From Gammaproteobacteria bacterium (GTDB lineage Bacteria > Pseudomonadota > Gammaproteobacteria > GCA-001735895): a stretch of 13,283 bases of DNA. Location of the stretch: NCBI GenBank assembly GCA_003231795.1, contig QIJI01000254.1, positions 1-13,283 on the forward strand, given 5' to 3'. A program made the translations under genes and the position numbers. Positions 1-6,286 of the stretch are shown in pieces. Numbering within the stretch: the first letter of the stretch is position 1; the number at the start of each line of letters is the position of its first letter. The notes below the pieces were generated by a model. The model ran no database searches and was not told the origin of the DNA. It worked only from the letters and a program-made list of their open reading frames with translations.

Positions 1-2
1 AA

Positions 3-104
3 ATCGAAATCGAGTCGGATATCGAATTTAATCGGCTGTTGGGTCGGCATTTTGAAAACAATCGTGATACTTCGTTTACCGAGGCCGAAAAAATTGGTGG
101 GTAG
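3..104 (+). pseudogene. gspE: N-terminal portion of gspE, ending at an in-frame amber stop
   Basis: This is the visible end of the GspE N-terminal region, running in from outside the window. Read in the frame of the ATPase core it gives 33 codons (including FNRLLGRHFENN and TEAEKIGG) and then TAG at 102-104. After the stop the same frame continues as [19 protein letters not shown] and runs directly into the conserved [12 protein letters not shown] segment of GspE. The frame and family-like linker are preserved on both sides, so one base substitution, not an indel, accounts for the stop. In the family, the N1E domain upstream of this linker docks on the cytoplasmic domain of GspL. A stop here would cut that dock away from the motor. 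A sequencing or assembly error cannot be excluded. Confidence 0.8.
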
Positions 105-149
105 CTTAATCTTGATGATGTTGCACGCGAGCTGGCTGAGCCCGAGGAT

Positions 150-1319
150 TTGCTCGAAAGTGACGATGACGCACCGATAATTCGCCTTATCAATGCGCTG
201 ATTACCGAAGCAATCAAGGAAAATGCGTCCGATATTCATGTCGAGCCCTTTGAATCACGTTTATCGATCCGTTTTCGGGTGGATGGTGTGCTGCGTGAGG
301 TGCTCGAACCGCCGCGTCAGATCGCAAGTCTGCTGTGCTCGCGCATCAAGGTGATGGCGCAACTCGATATCGCTGAAAAACGATTGCCGCAGGATGGGCG
401 TATTGCGCTCAAGGTGGCTAACCGACCGGTTGATATACGTGTTTCGACGCTGCCTTCGGGCCACGGTGAACGGGTGGTGATGCGTTTGCTTGATAAGCAG
501 GCAGGACGACTTGATTTAAAGCAACTGGGTATGGGTTCTGAGGAACAGTCCCGGCTTGAGAATATGATTCAGAAGCCGCATGGCATCATTCTGGTTACCG
601 GGCCGACGGGTTCGGGAAAAACCACAACCTTATATGCGATGTTATCTGTGCTAAACGATACGCAGCGCAATATTCTCACCGTTGAAGACCCGGTCGAATA
701 TGATCTCGATGGTATTGGGCAGACCCCGGTTAATACCAAGGTTGACATGACCTTTGCCAAAGGGTTGCGTGCGATATTACGCCAGGACCCGGATGTGGTC
801 ATGGTGGGGGAGATTCGCGATAACGAAACGGCACAAATCGCGGTGCAAGCAAGTCTGACTGGTCACCTGGTATTGTCTACGCTGCATACGAATTCCGCAG
901 TCGGTGCCATTACCAGACTGCAGGATATGGGAATTGAACCCTTTTTGCTGTCTTCGACGCTACTCGGTGTTATTTCACAGCGCCTGGTGCGTAATATTTG
1001 CCCGGATTGTAAGACGGTGACAAAACTGGAAGTGGAGCAGGTCAACGGGTTTGAGATCAGTGCCGATGACGTGATTTATCAGGCCAACGGTTGCAGCACC
1101 TGCCTGCAGATGGGTTACCGCGGTCGTAATGGAATTTACGAGGTGATCGAGGTCGATGACAAACTCTCCAGCATGATCCATGACGGGGTGAGTCAGACTC
1201 GGCTGGAGCAGTATTGTCGGACCCGGAGTCATAGTTTGCGCGATGACGGGATTCGCAAGGTGCTTCAGGGTGAAACGTCGCTGGATGAGGTTTTGCGGGT
1301 GACTCGTGATGGTGGGTGA
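150..1319 (+). CDS. gspE: Type II secretion ATPase GspE, core part (downstream of an amber codon)
   Basis: Cytoplasmic hexameric ATPase that powers pseudopilus assembly in the T2SS. The frame is open from 105; 150 is only the first near-cognate start (TTG) and has a poor ribosome site (GAGG 3 nt away), so it is not a convincing gene start. Counting from 150: the N2E domain covers about 1-120, including [12 protein letters not shown] and [11 protein letters not shown]; Walker A GPTGSGKT is at 151-158; the Walker B region [12 protein letters not shown] is at 213-224; the His box [13 protein letters not shown] is at 236-248; and a tetracysteine zinc motif is formed by CPDC (284-287) and CSTC (315-318). 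All catalytic motifs look intact, so the core appears under selection despite the TAG at 102-104. The normal protein is about 500 residues, so its N terminus lies outside the window and upstream of the stop. It is followed by a 173-bp repeat-filled gap before gspF. The family call is secure; whether the gene works is not. Confidence 0.93.
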   Translation: MLESDDDAPIIRLINALITEAIKENASDIHVEPFESRLSIRFRVDGVLREVLEPPRQIASLLCSRIKVMAQLDIAEKRLPQDGRIALKVANRPVDIRVSTLPSGHGERVVMRLLDKQAGRLDLKQLGMGSEEQSRLENMIQKPHGIILVTGPTGSGKTTTLYAMLSVLNDTQRNILTVEDPVEYDLDGIGQTPVNTKVDMTFAKGLRAILRQDPDVVMVGEIRDNETAQIAVQASLTGHLVLSTLHTNSAVGAITRLQDMGIEPFLLSSTLLGVISQRLVRNICPDCKTVTKLEVEQVNGFEISADDVIYQANGCSTCLQMGYRGRNGIYEVIEVDDKLSSMIHDGVSQTRLEQYCRTRSHSLRDDGIRKVLQGETSLDEVLRVTRDGG

Positions 1320-1492
1320 TATTAACGCTCTGGACTACGAGATTCCTGCTTTCGCTGGAATGACGGGGGTTAGTTTTGATAGTTCCCGCGGTCCGACGTA
1401 TCGGCTCGGGGGCGGCAAAGACGACAATATTGCAGGAATGACGTTTGAATTAGAGACTGGGTCCCGCGGTCAAGCTGCGGGATGACAGGATT
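1320..1492. repeat. Dispersed palindromic repeats in the gspE-gspF gap
   Basis: This 173-bp gap has no coding signal. It contains degenerate palindromes of the kind scattered through many proteobacterial genomes. An ATTCC...GGAAT inverted repeat lies at 1342-1361 and is followed by GAC. TCCCGC (1462-1467) pairs with GCGGGA (1477-1482) and is followed by TGACAGGA. GGAATGAC recurs at 1436-1443. The 17-mer GCGGTCCGACGTATCGG at 1388-1404 is found again exactly at 4768-4784 in the gspI-gspJ gap. The last repeat ends 2 bp before the gspF ATG, so the AGGA at 1487-1490, the only ribosome-site-like sequence for gspF, appears to be part of the repeat. No transposase is present, so this is a non-autonomous or REP-like element. 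Confidence 0.75.
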
Positions 1493-2701
1493 ATGGCAGC
1501 GTTTGAGTATCAGGCCATTGATGTCGATGGCAAGACCCAGAAGGGGTTGATTGAGGCGGATACCGCCAGGCAGGCGCGTCAGCAGTTACGTGGCATGAGT
1601 TTGATGCCACTCGAAATCGGGGAGGTATCTTCCCGCCAAACATCCGGAATCAGTCGTAGTCGTCGTGAAAAGATCAATGTTCGGACACTGTCACTGATTA
1701 CGCGGCAATTGGCAACCTTGATCAGTGCTGGCCAACCCGTTGAATCGGCTTACCATGCCGTATCCCGACAAACACCCAAACAACAGGCAAAACGTGTCTT
1801 ACTCGCCGTGCGCGCTCGAGTTCTGGAAGGTTTTCCGTTGTCTGAAGCGTTAAGGGAATTTCCTCGAATTTTTGATTCGATGTATTGCGCCTCGGTGCAT
1901 GCCGGCGAGCAATCGGGTCTGCTGGATGTGGTTATGGAACGGCTCGCCGATCATATGGAAGCCAGACAGGACCTGCAACGGCGTACCGGCCAGGCATTGA
2001 TTTATCCTATCTTGCTGTCAGTGGTGGCCTTTATCCTGGTATCGCTTTTGCTTACTTTTGTAGTGCCGAAAATTGTGCAGGTATTCGAAGGCTTCGATCA
2101 GGAACTACCGATAGTGACGCAATGGCTGATCGCAATCTCGGATTTTTTCAAGAACTATGGTGTGGCGCTGATAATAGGCGTCGTACTCACGATTATCATT
2201 TATTTTCAGTTGCTGAAGTTTCCCGGGTTTTGCAAAATACGCGATCGTTTTTATCTGCGGATTCCCTATATTTCCTACCTGGTTAAATTATCGAACACTT
2301 CACGTTTCACCCGCACCATGAGCATTCTGGTATCCAGTGGTGTTACCGCGCTCGATTCGATGCACATCTCAACCGAAGTCATCAACAGTCAACCGATACG
2401 GGAGTCTGTTGTAAAAGCGGCGGACCGGGTACGTGAAGGTGAACATATCTCAGTGGCACTCGATAATACCGGCTATTTCAGTCCGCTGGTGTTGCAGTTG
2501 GTTCAAAATGGCGAGGCCAGCGGCAAGCTGGGTGACATGCTCGAACGCAGTGCACGTGCTGAAGAGACCGAGTTTTCCGGGGTGACAGCGCTATTCATTG
2601 CATTGTTCGAACCCGCGATGATCTTGCTGATGGGACTGGTTGTGTTGTTTATCGTGGTGGCCATCCTGATCCCCATATTCGACATGAACGAGTTGGTGTA
2701 G
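1493..2701 (+). CDS. gspF: Type II secretion inner-membrane platform protein GspF
   Basis: Polytopic inner-membrane protein of the T2SS assembly platform, which links the GspE motor to pseudopilus growth. The 402-residue length is typical of the family. Two GspF/PilC cytoplasmic domains are visible, at about 66-190 and 270-395. The first contains the family-type YCASVHAGEQSGLLDVVMERLADH and the second LVQNGEASGKLGDMLERSA. Hydrophobic membrane segments lie near 169-192, 222-243 and 372-395, and the C terminus IPIFDMNELV matches the usual GspF ending. The ATG at 1493 begins MAAFEYQAID, the standard GspF N terminus. AGGA lies only 2 nt upstream and comes from the repeat element. The gene ends in TAG, showing that TAG is an ordinary stop in this organism. 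It is followed after 2 nt by rrtA. Confidence 0.97.
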   Translation: MAAFEYQAIDVDGKTQKGLIEADTARQARQQLRGMSLMPLEIGEVSSRQTSGISRSRREKINVRTLSLITRQLATLISAGQPVESAYHAVSRQTPKQQAKRVLLAVRARVLEGFPLSEALREFPRIFDSMYCASVHAGEQSGLLDVVMERLADHMEARQDLQRRTGQALIYPILLSVVAFILVSLLLTFVVPKIVQVFEGFDQELPIVTQWLIAISDFFKNYGVALIIGVVLTIIIYFQLLKFPGFCKIRDRFYLRIPYISYLVKLSNTSRFTRTMSILVSSGVTALDSMHISTEVINSQPIRESVVKAADRVREGEHISVALDNTGYFSPLVLQLVQNGEASGKLGDMLERSARAEETEFSGVTALFIALFEPAMILLMGLVVLFIVVAILIPIFDMNELV

Positions 2702-2703
2702 GC

Positions 2704-3300
2704 ATGTGGGATCGGGTCAGACAATCTCCTGACTGGCGTTTTGTTGCGATCGTTATTCCGCTCATGGCATTGCTGCAGGTGATCGGGCCCGAATACTTCC
2801 GTTATGAACAAGACTGGGTGACCAGCGGGGAAATCTGGCGGGTTGTCTCGGCGCACTGGGTGCACGTTGGCTGGTTACACTGGCTGTTCAATAGCCTCAG
2901 TCTGATGGTTATGGTGAGCCTGACGTCACCGGGATGGTCAATCAGGCGTTGGGTTTTACAGACACTATGTCTGGCCGTCGGAATCTCGATCCTGTTTACT
3001 TTCCTGAATCCCGACCTGGTGAGCTATGCCGGGCATTCGGGGGTACTTTACGGATTATTCATTCTTGGCGCCCTGAGCCTGTTTGCGCACGACCGTCTAA
3101 TCGCTATGCTGGTCATCGCCGCGATAGTGATCAAAGTGGTTATGGAACAGTTTGATTTTTACGATTTCAACACCGGTGAGATGATCGGTGCCCGCGTTAT
3201 CGTCGACGCGCATTTGTATGGCTTGCTTATAGCAATTGCAATTGCGCTCATTTGGGCTACGTATACAATGAACTATGGTCAAACGGAACACTCAAACTAA
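2704..3300 (+). CDS. rrtA: Rhombosortase-like rhomboid intramembrane serine protease
   Basis: Predicted polytopic membrane protease of 198 residues. Rhomboid hallmarks are visible: HxxxN in the second helix region (His59 and Asn63 in WVHVGWLHWLFNSLSL), the catalytic serine motif GHSG (Ser112, in YAGHSGVLYG), and the catalytic His170 in VDAHLYG. The short length, the WRVVSAHWVHVGWLHWLFN stretch and the VDAHLYG ending fit the rhombosortase subfamily, which cleaves proteins with a C-terminal GlyGly-CTERM anchor, better than GlpG. In Vibrio cholerae rhombosortase acts on T2SS cargo such as VesB. The gene sits 2 nt after gspF and 1 nt before gspG, so it is cotranscribed with the secretion machine. 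No GlyGly-CTERM substrate is encoded in this window. The rhomboid call is firm; the rhombosortase assignment is inferred from motifs and context. Confidence 0.85.
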   Translation: MWDRVRQSPDWRFVAIVIPLMALLQVIGPEYFRYEQDWVTSGEIWRVVSAHWVHVGWLHWLFNSLSLMVMVSLTSPGWSIRRWVLQTLCLAVGISILFTFLNPDLVSYAGHSGVLYGLFILGALSLFAHDRLIAMLVIAAIVIKVVMEQFDFYDFNTGEMIGARVIVDAHLYGLLIAIAIALIWATYTMNYGQTEHSN

Positions 3301-3301
3301 C

Positions 3302-3736
3302 ATGAACAGAGCACAGGCCCAGAAGGGTTTCACACTACTGGAAATTATCGTTGTAGTCGCCATTATCGCGATCCTGGCAGCCTATATTGCCCCGAAGGTA
3401 GCCGGTCGCGTAGACGACGCACGTATCAGCAAAGCCAAAAGCGATATTCGCGTGCTCGAATCGTCGCTCGAGCTCTATAAACTCGATAATTTTCTCTACC
3501 CGTCGGACGATCAGGGACTCGAAGCATTGATTAATAAACCATCCGGGGGCGAATTTAAAAACTGGCGCAACGGCGGTTATATCAAAAAGCTCAGCAAGGA
3601 TCCCTGGGGCAATCCCTATCAGTATCAATATCCGGGTTCTAATGGCGAGTTTGACGTATATACCATGGGCGCTGATGCTGCAGCCGGAGGAACGGATGAA
3701 GCTGCCGACATCGGAAACTGGAATCTCGACTCATAA
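3302..3736 (+). CDS. gspG: Major pseudopilin GspG
   Basis: Major pseudopilin forming the periplasmic T2SS pseudopilus. With the ATG at 3302 the leader is MNRAQAQKG, cut by prepilin peptidase before Phe10; Glu14 is the conserved Glu+5 and residues 10-31 form the hydrophobic N-terminal helix. Family features follow: VLESSLELYKLDNFLYPSDDQGLEAL, GGYIKKLSKDPWGNPYQY, and the C-terminal calcium-binding loop with Asp125, Asp132 and Asp136 near GADAAAGGTDEAADIGNW. The 144-residue length is normal. An in-frame ATG at 3275, inside rrtA, would give an 18-residue leader and is less likely. Neither start has a strong ribosome site, so translation is probably coupled to rrtA, whose stop is 1 nt upstream. 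Confidence 0.96.
   Translation: MNRAQAQKGFTLLEIIVVVAIIAILAAYIAPKVAGRVDDARISKAKSDIRVLESSLELYKLDNFLYPSDDQGLEALINKPSGGEFKNWRNGGYIKKLSKDPWGNPYQYQYPGSNGEFDVYTMGADAAAGGTDEAADIGNWNLDS
3686..3691 (+). promoter_or_regulatory. Shine-Dalgarno of gspH inside gspG
   Basis: GGAGGA lies 4 nt before the ATG at 3696. It is embedded in the gspG codons for the calcium-binding loop, and it decides the gspH start in favour of 3696 over the upstream ATG at 3642 and the later TTG at 3744. Confidence 0.75.
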
Positions 3737-4253
3737 AACCGGGTTGATCTGCAGTCGCTCGCAACTGGGTTTCACCCTGTGGGAGTTGCTGATCGTGGTC
3801 GCAATCATCGGGCTCACTGTTTCAATGATGCAGTTTTCAATCGGGCTCAGTGATGACACGCGCGATCTGAAGCGTGTGGGTAAAGATCTTGGCAAGCTAT
3901 TCCACTTGCTCAATCAGGAAGCCGTATTTGAAAATCGCAACTATGCGATTTCGGTGCAGGATGCGGGATTTCTGGTGCTTGAATTCAATGAAGGAAAGTG
4001 GCTTGTCGCGCCGGACTCGTTTTTCACCAGAATCAAGCTGACCGAATCGCAACTCTCGCAGTTAATAATCGATGACAAGATCGTCGACACCACCCGAAAA
4101 GATGTTGCTTTGCCGCATATTCTGATTCTTGCCAGTGGTGAAATGACGCCGTTCGAATGGCGCATCAGTGACAGTAAGACGAAGTCAGGGATAGTGCTTG
4201 AGGGTAATCTGATCGGCGGTGTGCTGATGACCGGTCCGGAGCCGTTGTCGTGA
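3696..4253 (+). CDS. gspH: Minor pseudopilin GspH
   Basis: Minor pseudopilin that joins the I-J-K tip complex to the GspG filament. The prepilin signal is GFTLWELLIVVAIIGLTVSMM: cleavage after Gly25, Phe26 as +1 and Glu30 as Glu+5, followed by one hydrophobic helix. The body is a variable GspH domain with ISVQDAGFLVLEFNEGKWLV and a C-terminal strand region. The start at 3696 is chosen for its GGAGGA site and overlaps gspG by 41 nt. This gives 185 residues with a rather long 25-residue leader. A TTG at 3744 would give a 9-residue leader but has no ribosome site. The stop TGA overlaps the GTG start of gspI. Confidence 0.9.
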   Translation: MKLPTSETGISTHKTGLICSRSQLGFTLWELLIVVAIIGLTVSMMQFSIGLSDDTRDLKRVGKDLGKLFHLLNQEAVFENRNYAISVQDAGFLVLEFNEGKWLVAPDSFFTRIKLTESQLSQLIIDDKIVDTTRKDVALPHILILASGEMTPFEWRISDSKTKSGIVLEGNLIGGVLMTGPEPLS

Positions 4254-4612
4254 ATAAGTTTAAAGGATTTACGCTGATTGAAGTTATGGTGGCCTTGCTG
4301 GTGATTACTATCGGGCTGGGTGCTTTGATTGAATCTACCGGAAACTCGGCCTGGCAGGCGACCTACCTGAAGCAAAAGACTATTGCCAGTTGGGTCGCGC
4401 AAAACCAGATTGCGTTACATCGAGCCAAACGTACCTGGGGCACCGTCAGCAGTACCAAAGGGACTACCGAAATGGCCAATATCGAATGGCGTTGGGAGAT
4501 GAAGATATCAAAAACGGATGATCCTTCGTTGCGCAGGCTTGATGTTGATGTTTTTCTCGATGGCGATGACAGTTTGAAGGCGAGTCTGACCGGGTTTATT
4601 GCACGATTATGA
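4250..4612 (+). CDS. gspI: Minor pseudopilin GspI
   Basis: Minor pseudopilin that nucleates the tip complex with GspJ and GspK. The leader MNKFKG is followed by FTLIEVMVALLVITIGLGAL, with Glu11 as Glu+5. The AWQATYLKQKTIASWVAQNQIA segment and WRWEMKI are typical of GspI, and 120 residues is the usual length. The start codon is GTG in a GTGA overlap with the gspH stop; GGAG at 4238-4241 sits 8 nt upstream. The following gene is not coupled in the normal way: about 200 bp of repeat DNA intervenes before the likely gspJ start. Confidence 0.95.
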   Translation: MNKFKGFTLIEVMVALLVITIGLGALIESTGNSAWQATYLKQKTIASWVAQNQIALHRAKRTWGTVSSTKGTTEMANIEWRWEMKISKTDDPSLRRLDVDVFLDGDDSLKASLTGFIARL

Positions 4613-4629
4613 CATTTTCATCTATCACC

Positions 4630-4713
4630 TCAAATCCGTCATCCTCGCGATATCATCCGTTATCTCAGCGATATCATCCGTCATCCCCGCAAATACCTCT
4701 GTCATCCCCGCGC
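4630..4713 (+). repeat. Imperfect 21-bp tandem repeat, four units
   Basis: Four consecutive 21-bp units (4630-4650, 4651-4671, 4672-4692, 4693-4713) share a core close to CATCCGTCATCCCCGC. The unit length is a multiple of three, so the frame starting at the ATG of 4609 stays open as a degenerate heptad of the form Y-H-P-S-S-P-R. The repeat runs into the palindromic element at 4701-4790 and looks like partial amplification of its GTCATCCCCGC end. It is probably not translated as part of a real protein. Confidence 0.75.
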
Positions 4714-4790
4714 AGGCGGGGATCTGGTCGAGCACGAGCGGCTAATTGTAAGATTCCCGCCTGCGCGGCGGTCCGACGTATCGGAATGAC
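4701..4790. repeat. MITE/REP-like palindromic element with an 18-bp stem
   Basis: A near-perfect inverted repeat element lies between gspI and gspJ. The arms CCGCGCAGGCGGGGATCT (4708-4725) and AGATTCCCGCCTGCGCGG (4751-4768) pair over 18 positions, with one G-U in RNA, around a 25-nt loop. The outer ends GTCAT (4701-4705) and ATGAC (4786-4790) are also complementary. The left arm contains a smaller perfect hairpin, ATCCCCGC-GCAG-GCGGGGAT (4704-4723). The right arm is interrupted by 17 bp (4768-4784) that also occur exactly at 1388-1404. No transposase gene is present. In the operon mRNA this would form a strong hairpin between the I and J cistrons. Confidence 0.82.
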
Positions 4791-4815
4791 AGGAATGGCG
4801 GGTGGAAAAACAGGG

Positions 4816-5409
4816 ATGACGCGAAACAAAGGCTTTACGTTGTTTGAAATGGTGATTGCGGTTTCGATTTTTGCATTAATCGGAGTGATTGCATTCGGTG
4901 GCATAGCGCAGATGACCCGTACCGGTCAGGCCGTCACCAGCGCCAATGATCGTTTATCAGATATTCAGTTCGCGGTCGTTTATTTCAATCGTGACTGGAT
5001 GCAGGTTTCGCCACGCAAAATCAGAAATCAGTATGGCGACGAAGAGGGGAATATTCTGATTGAAGACGATGTCATTACTTTTACTCGTAGTGGTTGGAGC
5101 AATCTGCTCGGTCAGAAGCGAAGCAATTTACAACGGGTGCAGTATCTGGTGGTCGACAACAAACTGCTGCGACGCCACTGGTCCTCAATCGATCAGGGCA
5201 TTGGCGAAGAACCGATCGAGCGGGTTTTACTCGATAATATCGAATCGATGGAAGTGGTGTTTCAGAATTCTTCCGGCCAGGTAATTCGCGAATGGCCGAG
5301 CGAGAGCAGCCAGTCTACCGGCGCTCCGATTATACTTGCGGTAAATTTCGAACTGGAAGATATCGGCGATATTACTCGCTTGCTGGAGGTGCCTAAAGGT
5401 GTTCTCTAG
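4816..5409 (+). CDS. gspJ: Minor pseudopilin GspJ
   Basis: Minor pseudopilin of the pseudopilus tip, partner of GspI and GspK. With the ATG at 4816 the protein is 197 residues, a normal length. The leader MTRNKG is followed by FTLFEMVIAVSIFALIGVIAF, with Glu11 as Glu+5. Family-like segments include NDRLSDIQFAVVYFNRDWMQV and GQKRSNLQRVQYLV. The frame is open back to an ATG at 4609 overlapping the gspI stop, but the extra 69 residues are translated repeat DNA (for example SSPRRRGSGRARA) and would bury the prepilin leader. ATGs at 4786 and 4795 are alternatives. GGTGGA at 4801-4806 (counting the final G of the line before) is a modest ribosome site for 4816. The stop overlaps gspK by 11 nt. Confidence 0.92.
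   Translation: MTRNKGFTLFEMVIAVSIFALIGVIAFGGIAQMTRTGQAVTSANDRLSDIQFAVVYFNRDWMQVSPRKIRNQYGDEEGNILIEDDVITFTRSGWSNLLGQKRSNLQRVQYLVVDNKLLRRHWSSIDQGIGEEPIERVLLDNIESMEVVFQNSSGQVIREWPSESSQSTGAPIILAVNFELEDIGDITRLLEVPKGVL
5385..5389 (+). promoter_or_regulatory. Shine-Dalgarno of gspK inside gspJ
   Basis: GGAGG lies 9 nt before the GTG at 5399 and supports that non-ATG start, which overlaps the end of gspJ. Confidence 0.7.
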
Positions 5410-6286
5410 TCCCGGTAAACAACGTGGCGTTGCCTTGTTACTGGCGATATTAATCGTGGTGATCGCGACCACGGTGGCGGTCAGCATCGCGCACGAAGAA
5501 AAATTTACCATTCGTAAAACCGCGCATATCTTTCTGTCTGATCGTGCCGCCCTATATGCCATTGGCCTTGAAGACTGGGCGCGCATTTACTTGCGAGAAG
5601 ACCGGGAAGAGTCTGAAACCGACAGCCTTGATGAGTACTGGGCCGGGGGTATTCCCGGCCTGCCGATTGAAGGCGGGTACCTGACTGGGTATATCGAAGA
5701 CGATCAAGCCAAATTTAATCTGAATTCGCTAATTACTTCGGAAATCGCAGTAACCCGATTTAAGCGTTTGTGCGATAATCTCGGCGTCGACGACCGGTTT
5801 ATACCTGCGCTTATGGACTGGATAGATCCGGACTTTGATATCAGGTACCCGGATGGTGCCGAAGACAACTATGATACCTATCGCGTCGCCAATCGCGACA
5901 TGGTCGACATCAGTGAGCTGCTACTGGTGCAACATGTCACTACGGAGATTTTTGAACTGCTGCAACCCCATATCACTGCCTTGCCTCCACCTACTTCAAT
6001 TAACGTCAATACCATGTCGACGGTCATTTACGAAAGTCTCGCCGACGATATCGACGCGTCAAAACTGATCGAGGAACGTGGCGACGACGTGTTCGAGTCG
6101 ATCGAAGATTTTGTTGAGCGCATGCAGTTACCGATTGAAACCGAAGGACTGTCGGTTGATACGCAATATTTCCGCACACATGGACAGGTTGTACAAGGTG
6201 ATCAGATTTACAACCTGACGTCGTTGGTATATCGCAGCAGCAGTGGTAAAACGATGGTGTTGAACCGCACGCTGGGGCAATTCTGA
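5399..6286 (+). CDS. gspK: Minor pseudopilin GspK
   Basis: Large minor pseudopilin thought to cap the pseudopilus tip. It has 295 residues and a GTG start with a good GGAGG site. The leader MFSSPGKQRG is followed by VALLLAILIVVIATTVAVSIA. The +5 position is Leu15 rather than Glu, which is a known GspK trait and not a defect. Typical segments include DDQAKFNLNSLI, the acidic DWIDPDFDIRYPDGAEDNYD (about 141-160, likely helping to bind calcium), and PPPTSINVNTMSTVIYESLADDI in the helical SAM-like domains. The C terminus FRTHGQVVQGDQIYNLTSLVYR is also family-like. The TGA stop shares its last base with the gspL ATG. Confidence 0.96.
   Translation: MFSSPGKQRGVALLLAILIVVIATTVAVSIAHEEKFTIRKTAHIFLSDRAALYAIGLEDWARIYLREDREESETDSLDEYWAGGIPGLPIEGGYLTGYIEDDQAKFNLNSLITSEIAVTRFKRLCDNLGVDDRFIPALMDWIDPDFDIRYPDGAEDNYDTYRVANRDMVDISELLLVQHVTTEIFELLQPHITALPPPTSINVNTMSTVIYESLADDIDASKLIEERGDDVFESIEDFVERMQLPIETEGLSVDTQYFRTHGQVVQGDQIYNLTSLVYRSSSGKTMVLNRTLGQF

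Noticed and set aside
102..104. TAG recoded as an amino acid in this organism
   Set aside because: gspF and gspJ end with TAG at the places where their families end, so TAG works as a stop in the same operon.
1885..2286. A second-frame open reading frame of 133 codons inside gspF
   Set aside because: It lies entirely within the strongly recognisable gspF, and its translation resembles no family.
4609..4815. N-terminal extension of GspJ
   Set aside because: The 69 residues are translated tandem and palindromic repeat DNA, and they would place the prepilin leader far from the N terminus. The start at 4816 gives a normal leader and length.
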